From: Planctomycetota bacterium
GTDB taxonomy: Bacteria > Planctomycetota > Planctomycetia > Pirellulales > Pirellulaceae
Direction: 5' to 3'
Assembly (NCBI GenBank): GCA_963204915.1
Contig: CAUJHS010000102.1
Location: 40,127-104,126 of the forward strand
Length of the DNA: 64,000 bases
The notes under the pieces are model-generated. The model worked only from the letters and a program-made list of their open reading frames with translations, did not search any database and was not told the DNA's origin. Both the position numbers and the translations under genes were made by a program. Of the stretch, positions 43,936-52,228 are shown piece after piece; positions within the stretch are counted from its first letter, which is position 1, and each line of letters opens with the position of its first letter.

Positions 43936-46439
43936 ACGCTGATCGTTTTTAATGATTGGCTCAGTTCCTCTACGCAGCGCTCTAACTCCGGCATGAACTT
44001 GGAGACGGACGCGAGATCTTCATCACCGGCAAGGTGTTCGATGGTCTTTGCCAAATGAACCGTGCGCGCCGCACCAAAGTTAGAGGCCAGTCCTTTTAGC
44101 GCATGAGCGGCATGCTGCACGTTTTTCGCCTGACGGTTGGCAAGACCTTGTTGGATCCTATCCAGCAGATCAGGAGAATCCTCCAAAAAGAAGTTCGCCA
44201 TGTCGGCCAGTAATTCCCGGTTCCCGTCCATTCGTTCCAACGCGCCTTCCAAATCGACATCGTTCGAAAGTGAGTCCTCCAAGGGTAGCGACGGCGCTGC
44301 GTCGTTCGCTGTGGGTACAGATTCAAGCAACGCACCAGGCGGTTCGTCGGTAGACGCCATGGGCGCTTGCGCCTTGGCAGGGAATTGCTCCATCGCGAAA
44401 CTTTCGAGCAGTTCGATCAGCCGTGGCGCATCAATGGGCTTCGAAAGGTAAGCGTCCATCCCCGCTGCAAGGCACCGTTCCTCAAACCCGCGCGTCGCAT
44501 GCGCTGTCATAGCGACGATTGGTACGTCGGGCGACGTGCGATCGGGCGACGCTGAGGGTTCGAGGCCTCGAATCGCCGCCGTGGCTTGAAATCCATCCAT
44601 TGTTGGCATTTGAATATCCATCACGACAACATCGAATGCATGGCGATAGCATAAATCGATCGCCTCTCGGCCGTTATCCGCGGTTACAACGTGGTGACCT
44701 CGTTTTTCGAGCAGCTTTTTGACCAGATTTTGATTTGCGACAGTATCTTCCACTACGAGTACATTCAGCGAAACATTGGAAATGTCCCGCAGGGGCGTGA
44801 CGTAGGACGATTCTCGATCCAGGGAGATTCCGGCGTATGCAGTGAGAATCGCCTTCGCTAAATCGTCTTGAGAAACAGGCTTTTCCAGGTAAGTAACCTT
44901 GAGGCCCACCAGACGTTGCGAGAACTCGTGTTTATCCGCGGAGGAGAGCATCAACACCGTCGACGTCGAAAGGTCCGGATCGTTTTGAATTTGCTGCGCT
45001 AAATCAAAACCGTCGACGCCGGGCATCAACGCATCAAGTAGCACCAGCGGGAAACGGCGTCCCTGATGTCCGCGCCGCATTTTCGCTAAAGCCTGCTCCG
45101 CGTTTGCAGCCAAACTCGGACGCATCTGCCAGTGCCGCAGCGCATCACGCAACATACGTCGGTTAGTCGAATTATCATCGACGATTAGGACGGGGATATC
45201 CCGAAGCGTTGACATATCAACGTCAAAATGCGAGGCCGCGGCGAGTTGATTTTGATTCGGCAACTCAAACCACGCTGTAAAGTAAAACTTGCTTCCTTGA
45301 TTTAGCTCGCTGTCGAGCCAAATGCGTCCCTCCATCGCCTCGACAAGTTGCGATGCGATGGCCAAACCCAACCCAATTCCATCATAGGCTCGCGTACTAG
45401 ACGAGTCGGCTTGGGTGAAGGGGGCGAAAATCTTTTGCTGGTCTTCAGAAGAAATGCCGATCCCCGTGTCGCGAACGCAAAACAATAGACACACCTTCGC
45501 GGCTGAAAGCGAATGAATTTCGACACTAACGACCACTTCACCCTGCTTGGTAAACTTCAAGGCGTTGCTCACGAGGTTCGAAACGACTTGTTCGAGTCTT
45601 GTGGAATCACCTAGAAGCCGATCTGGCGCCTCGGGACGCACGTTTAATGCTAGTTCCAAACCTTTTTCGTGCGCCTGCAACGAGAGTGCTTTAATTGTCT
45701 CGTTTAGGACTTCGCGCAGCCGGAAGGGTGTGACTTCCAATTCGACCTTTCCGGCTTCAATTTTCGAGAAATCAAGCAAGTCATTCAATAGCCGTAACAA
45801 CATTGACGCAGAGTCGCGAGCCACCGTAAGATTTTCTCGGACATCGTCGGAAATCGCTTCCTGCAAGCATAAGTCCGTCATACCAATGACGGCGTTCAGC
45901 GGTGTGCGCAACTCGTGACTTACATTCGCGAGGAATTCACTCTTCGCCAAATTGGCGTTTTGCGCTTCAACAATTGCACGGCGTAAACCCGCCTGAGCGT
46001 CAAGTAATGCGTCTTTGGTGCGCGTTAACTCCTCCACGTGACGTTGGGATTCATGATACGCCGTTTCCGCATAAACTCCTTGCCGCTGCGCTTGTCGGCG
46101 GGCGTTGTGCATGGCGCCGGCGAGAACGCAAATCAACACGCCTTCGAGCAAAAACATCGTTAGCCGAACAAAGCCCACATTTCCCTTGAGAACGACATTG
46201 TATTCTGGCAGAGTAAAAAACGACGTAGTCAACATGCCCACCAACGCCACACAGAACAAACCCGGCCATAATCCGCCGTACCAAGCGGTAATGACGACTG
46301 GGGCGGCGCAAAACAGAAAGGGACTGAGTTCTTGCTCGACGAACGGATCGACTAATTCCTTGAGGCCCATAGCGAATGCTACGGTGATCACCGCCACGAC
46401 ATAGGGCCCCAGGTTGTCGCGCACGCGTTTCCAACCCAT
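43932..46439 (-). CDS. Hybrid sensor histidine kinase with REC-REC-HPt
   Basis: An 835-residue membrane kinase. Residues ~10-110 form a DUF4118 (KdpD-type) four-helix sensor. A coiled coil follows, then HisKA with the phosphorylated His at 175 (NVSHELRTPLN), and an HATPase domain. Next come two receiver domains (VLIVDDNSTNRR; VLVVEDTVANQN, with D in VVMDIQMP). The C-terminal HPt has HAAHALKGLASNF. It runs a full His-Asp-His phosphorelay, and the final response regulator is not encoded beside it. ATG 46439 is chosen for its TAAGG site; a GTG at 46499 is in frame. Confidence 0.9.
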   Translation of the reverse strand: MGWKRVRDNLGPYVVAVITVAFAMGLKELVDPFVEQELSPFLFCAAPVVITAWYGGLWPGLFCVALVGMLTTSFFTLPEYNVVLKGNVGFVRLTMFLLEGVLICVLAGAMHNARRQAQRQGVYAETAYHESQRHVEELTRTKDALLDAQAGLRRAIVEAQNANLAKSEFLANVSHELRTPLNAVIGMTDLCLQEAISDDVRENLTVARDSASMLLRLLNDLLDFSKIEAGKVELEVTPFRLREVLNETIKALSLQAHEKGLELALNVRPEAPDRLLGDSTRLEQVVSNLVSNALKFTKQGEVVVSVEIHSLSAAKVCLLFCVRDTGIGISSEDQQKIFAPFTQADSSSTRAYDGIGLGLAIASQLVEAMEGRIWLDSELNQGSKFYFTAWFELPNQNQLAAASHFDVDMSTLRDIPVLIVDDNSTNRRMLRDALRHWQMRPSLAANAEQALAKMRRGHQGRRFPLVLLDALMPGVDGFDLAQQIQNDPDLSTSTVLMLSSADKHEFSQRLVGLKVTYLEKPVSQDDLAKAILTAYAGISLDRESSYVTPLRDISNVSLNVLVVEDTVANQNLVKKLLEKRGHHVVTADNGREAIDLCYRHAFDVVVMDIQMPTMDGFQATAAIRGLEPSASPDRTSPDVPIVAMTAHATRGFEERCLAAGMDAYLSKPIDAPRLIELLESFAMEQFPAKAQAPMASTDEPPGALLESVPTANDAAPSLPLEDSLSNDVDLEGALERMDGNRELLADMANFFLEDSPDLLDRIQQGLANRQAKNVQHAAHALKGLASNFGAARTVHLAKTIEHLAGDEDLASVSKFMPELERCVEELSQSLKTISV

Positions 46440-46815
46440 GGGCCTTAGTCCAGTCGAGTGAGGGGCGGGCCCCAAAGTAGATGAAGAGAATCCAGCCACA
46501 GTGAATCAGCGATAGTCATGCAATGTTGGCGTTCGTCCTTGTGCTTGCCCATCTTAGAAAGCCCTAGGTAGGTCGTAAATCCCGCAAACAACGCCGATTA
46601 AAGCAAAATAGTTTCTTCATGGGCGCCCCGTGTAAACTTGGCGCGGATTTTGCTTCTCTGTGTTCCTCGCGTCAGTCTTCGGTACGACGAACCGCTTATA
46701 GCACTGTGCACATTTTGAGCCGAAATACAGAATATACGTTTGCGTTCGCTGCGTTCCACAAGGCTGATTACTGCTGATTTGATGAGCTGTTCCTAAGTTT
46801 CAATGGGAGATCGCT
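46440..46815. other. Divergent intergenic region
   Basis: This holds the promoters of the hybrid kinase (minus) and the small membrane protein (plus). I found no supported gene and no clear repeat. Confidence 0.35.
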
Positions 46816-47085
46816 ATGAAATTCCTGCTTGTCCTTGGTTTGATTTTGGCTCTTGTCGTAGGAATGTTTTCTCTGGGCTGGTTCACCTGGCGCGGCGGCC
46901 CTGATGAAAGTCAACTCATTATTAATAAGGACAAGATCGGAAATGACGCTCAGGAGGTCATCGAACGACAGGCCGAGGCAAGCACCGAGTTTTTGGAGAA
47001 GGCAACCGATGGGTTGGAAAACATCGGCGACCACTTAGACTCGAAAGTAGACGAAGATCCGGCTCCGACCGATGGTGTGCGCTAA
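46816..47085 (+). CDS. Small single-helix membrane protein
   Basis: An 89-residue protein. Residues 3-22 are a strong hydrophobic helix (FLLVLGLILALVVGMFSLGW), then a charged soluble tail that is partly coiled (DAQEVIERQAEASTEFLEKATDGLENIG). A GGGAGA site precedes the ATG by 6 bases. I recognise no family. It could be an anchored helix-bundle partner of the neighbouring kinase, but this is only proximity. Confidence 0.6.
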   Translation: MKFLLVLGLILALVVGMFSLGWFTWRGGPDESQLIINKDKIGNDAQEVIERQAEASTEFLEKATDGLENIGDHLDSKVDEDPAPTDGVR

Positions 47086-47544
47086 GCCAATGCTTTCGTT
47101 TTCGCATGTTGAGTTGAAGAAACGTAGTCGGTGATACGCTACCTTGTCGCTATCTTGACAAGGTCAATCGTCCCCTGGTGCGCATTGTCCCTAAGGGTAA
47201 CGGCAGGCTAACGGTTTAACCTTACCAGCGGGTGGTTGCTTTGCTTCGCCATCTTTTCGTCTCCGTTCCCTATCGCCGTCAAATTCTCTTTCCGCCTGAT
47301 TCTGTACAGGCCTGTTGTCTCATTCGTGATTTCTTTTAGTTTCACAATTGATGATACGGCCTTTTATCGCGCGGCCTATCAATTCGAACTGCAAAGGCGA
47401 CGGGAGCAATTGCTCGTTTTTTTCTCATCTTGTCGCTACACTAACAACGTTTAGTGCACGTGTACCGCCGCGGCATGATGTACGTCAGAGCAATGGGTGC
47501 GCGCCCACGCGGTGTTTTCGTTGCCGATTTGCTGGAGATTGCGC
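47086..47544. other. Long leader before the ceramidase-cytochrome fusion, with inverted repeat
   Basis: No supported gene. ACCTTGTC (47141-47148) and GACAAGGT (47157-47164) are a perfect 8-bp inverted repeat with an 8-base spacer. No T-run follows, so it is not a standard terminator. It may be an operator or a 3' hairpin of the small membrane protein gene. The region must also carry the promoter of the fusion gene. Confidence 0.4.
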
Positions 47545-50500
47545 ATGCGTTTTTTCAATTGGTTGGTCCCAAACGTCATCTTAGCGCTACTGGGATTGGC
47601 ACTACTGGGAAACTCGACGCCGAGTGCTGCTTCCGAGCTTTTGTCATTGGGTGCGGCCAAGATCGACATAACTCCCGAGCATCCCATCCGATTGAGTGGA
47701 TACGGTAACCGCACTACGGAATCTGAGGGCGTTGTACAACGCCTTTGGGCTAAGGCCTTGGTCATTGGCGATTCGTCAGGATCCGCTCCGGCCGTACTTA
47801 TCACCGTTGAGAATTGCGGTGTTCCCGCCTCAATTGTTCCCGTGGTGTCGAAACGTTTGCAGGAGCAATCGCAAATCCCGCGAGATCGCTTAGCGGTCAT
47901 CGCTACGCACACGCATACGGGACCGTATCTGAGTGGCGGCATCCCTTTTATGTTCGCCGAGGAGCCAACGCCTGAACAACAGGAACACATCGAGCAGTAC
48001 ACCCGCAAGTTGACCGACAGCTTGGTAGAAGTTGCGCTCGAAGCGATTCGAGGACGTCAGCCGGGACGGTTGTATTGGGTGCAGGGAAAGCTGGGGTTTG
48101 CTGTGAATCGCCGCGCAATGCGAGACTCAAAATACGTCGGCTTTGGTGAGCAGGCAGATGGCCCTGTCGATCATAGTTTGCCGGTGTTGGTCGCCAAGTC
48201 CGAAAACGGCCGAACCATCGCCCTATTGGCGAACTACGCGTGCCATTGCACGACGCTCGGCGGCGACTTCAACCAAATTTGTGGTGACTGGGCCGGTTAC
48301 GCCCAAGAATACCTCGAACAGGACCATCCTGGTTCGGTTGCGTTGATCTCTATTGGATGCGGCGCGGACGCCAATCCTACGCCGCGTGGCAAACTGGACA
48401 TGTGCAAACAACAAGGTCGAGCGCTCGCCGACGAAGTCAAACGTCTTTTGAATGAAGAGTTAATTCCAGTTGCATCGCGAATTACATGCAAATTCGATGA
48501 AATCGAACTTCCCCTGGGTGAAATGCCTACGCGTGATCAGTGGCAGTCGATCGCTCAGCAGAAGGACGCCGCGGGACGGCGTGCCCGGCATTTTCTTGAA
48601 ATGCTCGACCAAGGACAATCGATACCGAAGTCCGTAACTTATCCCATTGCCGCGTGGACGTTCGGCGATGACTTGGCCATGGTATTTCTTGGCGGCGAAG
48701 TTGTGGTGGATTATGCGATCCGAATGAAAGATGAATTTGACGCAAAACGACTTTGGATTACCGCGTACGCTAATGACACACCATGTTATATCGCTTCGAA
48801 ACGCATCCTCAGGGAAGGCGGTTACGAGGCGGATAGTTCGATGGTGTATTATGGCTTGCCGACACGTTTAGCGCCCGAGACAGAAGACCTCATCATTGAC
48901 ACGGTTCAACGGCTTCTCCCCCCCCAATTTTATTCAGCCCAGAGACAAGAAGAGTATCCCGCTCCGCGGTCTCCAGAGGAATCCCTTCGGGCCATCTCGG
49001 TAAGACCCGGAATGAAGGTTGAGCTTGTTGCGGCTGAACCATTGATCGTTGACCCCGTTGCCTTCGATTGGGGACCGGACGGTCGGCTATGGGTCGTAGA
49101 AATGCGCGATTATCCGAATGGCATAGATAATCAAGGCAAGCCCGGCGGTCGTATCAAAACGCTTGTTGACTCGGACGACGACGGTCGATTTGATCGCTCA
49201 ACGATTTTTCTGGACGACCTCCCCTTTCCTACGGGGGTCATGGTTTGGCGTAAGGGCATTCTGATTTCTGGCGCCCCAGATTTATTGTATGCCGAGGATC
49301 GAGACGGCGACGGCCGCGCCGACCAGGTCGAAAAGCTTTACAGCGGTTTTGGTGAAGGCAATCAGCAGCATCGCGTGAATGGCTTGCGTTGGGGGCTTGA
49401 TAATTGGATCCATCTTGGCAACGGCGATAGTAATGGCATGGTAAAGTCGCACAAGACGGGCAAAGTTGTGAACGTAAGCGGACGGGATCTGCGCATTCAG
49501 CCTGATGAAGGTCTATTGGACCCAACGTCCGGCAACACGCAGTTCGGGCGAGATCGCGATGACTGGGGTAACTGGTTTGGTGGCAATAATAGCAACCCCA
49601 TGTGGCACTACGTGCTCGACGACGCATATCTTCGTCGCAATCCCCATGTGCCGTCGCCCGCCGTGCGCAAACATGTTTCCGTCCAACCTGGCGCTTCACC
49701 CGTATTTCCAATGAGCAAGACGATGGCCAGGTTCAATGATTACAACATGGCGAACCGGTTTACGTCCGCGTGTAGCCCAATCATTTATCGCGACGATCTT
49801 CTGGGTGCTGAGTTTGTTGGGAATTCCTTCGTATGTGAACCGGTGCATAACTTAGTGCATCGCGAAATTGTTGAAGCGGACGGAGTCACCTTCACGAGCC
49901 GTCGGGCAGACGATGAACAGACCACGGAGTTCTTCGCATCGCGCGATAACTGGTGTCGGCCGTCGATGGTGCGGGTAGGACCGGATGGCGCCATTTGGAT
50001 TGCCGACATGTATCGTTCAGTCATCGAGCATCCAACATGGATTCCAGAAGAATCGCTGCGCCGACTCGATGTGCGAGCTGGCGACGATCGCGGGCGGATC
50101 TACCGTATTTACCCCATTGGCAAGGCGCCGCGCCGGTTCGCACGGCTTGACACGCTTGACAATGCGGGGCTCGTTAAGGAATTAACAAGCCCAAACGGTT
50201 GGCGACGGGACATGGCGCATCAGATTCTCCTTTGGCGTGACGCGCGTGACGAGATCGACGCTCTTGTACAAATGGCTGTCCGTGGCGTTACGCCTCAATC
50301 GAGGGTTCACGCTTTGTGTGTACTGGATGGTCTTCACGCGATTTCCTCCGAAGTTTTGCTCGCGACTGTGGGTGATTCTCACCCGGGCGTAAGGCGGCAT
50401 GCCGTGCGACTTGCTGAGCCACTGCTCAATGAATCCGCGGAGTTGGTGGAAACGTTGAAGAAGCTTGCGAGTGATCCCGATCCGCACGTTCGCTTACAAG

Positions 50501-52212
50501 TAGCGTACAGCCTAGGTGCATGGTCCGATCCGAAAAGTGGCGCGGTCCTGGCGAAAATCGCACTGGCTCATCAAGAGGACGAATACTTATTAGCTGCAGT
50601 GATGAGTTCCGTTAACCGCAGCAACCTGGCCGCCATGCTCGATGGCGTGCTGGCCGAAGAAGCGCCGCCCGTGAACCTCGTCAAGCGACTTTTGGCGCCT
50701 GCTTCGGCGCTGGGGGAAGAGGAAATAGTAAACCGAGTTTTGACGTTGATGGCTGTCCGCGGCCCCAGTCCCGTAACGGCAGCGCAAATGGAAACTATTG
50801 CGGAGGTGCTTGAAACACTCGATCGCCGGACGACGACCATTTCTAAACTAGGAGATGAGCCTACGCGTCGCCGTCTTGCCTCGATTTTCGATACTGCGCG
50901 AGTAGCGGCGCTCGATATAAATGCTCAAGTCGCGGAACGTGGCGCCGCGGTACGACTTTTAGGAAGTGGTCTTGGTGAGGCGTCGGACGCAGTTCAAGCC
51001 TTGGGGGAGTTGCTTGTTCCGCAGAACCCTGCGGAACTGCAATTCGCAGCGGTAAAAGCTCTCACAAAGATTGCCTCCAGCGAAACGCCTACGGTATTAA
51101 TCAGACACTGGCGTTCGTATAGTCCGCTTGTCCGGAGTGAAGTGCTGGATGCGCTATTAAGCCGCGTGGAATGGTCAATGCAACTTGTGGCAGCCATCGA
51201 GCAAGGCGCCGTCCCCGCGTCGCAAATCGAAGCCAGACGACGCCAACAATTGCTAGTTTCCAAAGATCGTAAACTTCGGGAAGCGTCCGAAAAACTCTTT
51301 GGCGCCGCCAACCACTCCGAACGAGCGCTGGTGGTGGAGCAGTTTCAACATGTCCTGCGTGCACAGGGCGAAGTCACCCGCGGCAAGGAAGTTTTCGGTA
51401 AACGTTGCGCTACGTGTCATCGTTTAGAAGACCACGGGTACTCTGTTGGGCCCGACCTTACGGCTTTAACGAACAAGTCGCCCGAGGCGCTGTTGATCGC
51501 AATCCTCGATCCGAATCGGGCGGTTGAGGACAAGTTTATTGACTATCTAGCGATCACGTCGGATGGACGTCAGTTTACCGGCGTGCTTCAGGACGAGACC
51601 GGAACAAGTTTTTCACTTCAAGGTCCTGACGCGAAACAACAAACAATCTTGCGGAAAGACTTGGAGTTGCTGGCCACGACGGGTAAATCGCTCATGCCCG
51701 AGGGAATTGAAAAAGACATGAGTGCGGCCGAACTGGCCGACGTAATTGCCTATGTACGATCCGTGGGACCGCCGCCAAAGCAGTTTTTGGGCAACAAGCC
51801 CGAAACGGTCCGCGTGAGCATTAACGGTCGCCTGCAATGTTTAGCGACGAACTGCCGCATTTTTGGACCAACGTTGGTATTTGAAGATCGCTATGGCAAT
51901 CTCGGTTATTGGCAAAGCGAAGCGGATCGAGCCTCCTGGACGATTGACGTTCCTCGCGCCGCGCGTTACCACGTAACTTTAGACTACGCCTGTCAAGATG
52001 ATGCAGCGGGCGACACTTTTGTTCTGGAAGTCGCCGGTCAAACATTGGGAGGACGTGTGGAGCGAAGCGGCGACTGGGATAACTACCGCAGCATGTCGAT
52101 CGGCGAGGTGGAGCTTTCCGAAGGACAATTTGAACTGCAGGTTCGAAGCGGTGGTCCCATTCGACATGCGCTCATGGATCTTCGAGAAGTACGCCTGACC
52201 CCAGTCGAATAG
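47545..52212 (+). CDS. Ceramidase-like / TIGR02604-like / HEAT / cytochrome c fusion protein
   Basis: A 1555-residue exported protein. Signal peptide ~1-30. Residues ~35-460 form a ceramidase-like domain (HTHTGP at 122-127, then GCGADANP). Residues ~465-850 form a TIGR02604-type beta-propeller (VDPVAFDWGPDGRLWVVEM). HEAT-like helices fill ~860-1230. A TIGR02603 haem domain follows, with CATCH (51406-51420) near 1288, and a C-terminal beta-sandwich resembling a carbohydrate-binding module ends the chain. ATG 47545 has a GGAG site. Each part is known in planctomycetes; I do not recall this order. The ceramidase-like part is a paralogue of the protein at 19261. Confidence 0.85.
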   Translation: MRFFNWLVPNVILALLGLALLGNSTPSAASELLSLGAAKIDITPEHPIRLSGYGNRTTESEGVVQRLWAKALVIGDSSGSAPAVLITVENCGVPASIVPVVSKRLQEQSQIPRDRLAVIATHTHTGPYLSGGIPFMFAEEPTPEQQEHIEQYTRKLTDSLVEVALEAIRGRQPGRLYWVQGKLGFAVNRRAMRDSKYVGFGEQADGPVDHSLPVLVAKSENGRTIALLANYACHCTTLGGDFNQICGDWAGYAQEYLEQDHPGSVALISIGCGADANPTPRGKLDMCKQQGRALADEVKRLLNEELIPVASRITCKFDEIELPLGEMPTRDQWQSIAQQKDAAGRRARHFLEMLDQGQSIPKSVTYPIAAWTFGDDLAMVFLGGEVVVDYAIRMKDEFDAKRLWITAYANDTPCYIASKRILREGGYEADSSMVYYGLPTRLAPETEDLIIDTVQRLLPPQFYSAQRQEEYPAPRSPEESLRAISVRPGMKVELVAAEPLIVDPVAFDWGPDGRLWVVEMRDYPNGIDNQGKPGGRIKTLVDSDDDGRFDRSTIFLDDLPFPTGVMVWRKGILISGAPDLLYAEDRDGDGRADQVEKLYSGFGEGNQQHRVNGLRWGLDNWIHLGNGDSNGMVKSHKTGKVVNVSGRDLRIQPDEGLLDPTSGNTQFGRDRDDWGNWFGGNNSNPMWHYVLDDAYLRRNPHVPSPAVRKHVSVQPGASPVFPMSKTMARFNDYNMANRFTSACSPIIYRDDLLGAEFVGNSFVCEPVHNLVHREIVEADGVTFTSRRADDEQTTEFFASRDNWCRPSMVRVGPDGAIWIADMYRSVIEHPTWIPEESLRRLDVRAGDDRGRIYRIYPIGKAPRRFARLDTLDNAGLVKELTSPNGWRRDMAHQILLWRDARDEIDALVQMAVRGVTPQSRVHALCVLDGLHAISSEVLLATVGDSHPGVRRHAVRLAEPLLNESAELVETLKKLASDPDPHVRLQVAYSLGAWSDPKSGAVLAKIALAHQEDEYLLAAVMSSVNRSNLAAMLDGVLAEEAPPVNLVKRLLAPASALGEEEIVNRVLTLMAVRGPSPVTAAQMETIAEVLETLDRRTTTISKLGDEPTRRRLASIFDTARVAALDINAQVAERGAAVRLLGSGLGEASDAVQALGELLVPQNPAELQFAAVKALTKIASSETPTVLIRHWRSYSPLVRSEVLDALLSRVEWSMQLVAAIEQGAVPASQIEARRRQQLLVSKDRKLREASEKLFGAANHSERALVVEQFQHVLRAQGEVTRGKEVFGKRCATCHRLEDHGYSVGPDLTALTNKSPEALLIAILDPNRAVEDKFIDYLAITSDGRQFTGVLQDETGTSFSLQGPDAKQQTILRKDLELLATTGKSLMPEGIEKDMSAAELADVIAYVRSVGPPPKQFLGNKPETVRVSINGRLQCLATNCRIFGPTLVFEDRYGNLGYWQSEADRASWTIDVPRAARYHVTLDYACQDDAAGDTFVLEVAGQTLGGRVERSGDWDNYRSMSIGEVELSEGQFELQVRSGGPIRHALMDLREVRLTPVE

Positions 52213-52228
52213 CTGCTAGGCCTGGCAA

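Noticed and set aside
47236..47454. 72-codon plus-strand open frame in the leader of the fusion gene
   Set aside because: Hydrophobic but without any family pattern or ribosome-binding site; it stops before the fusion gene and overlaps other open frames of equal length.
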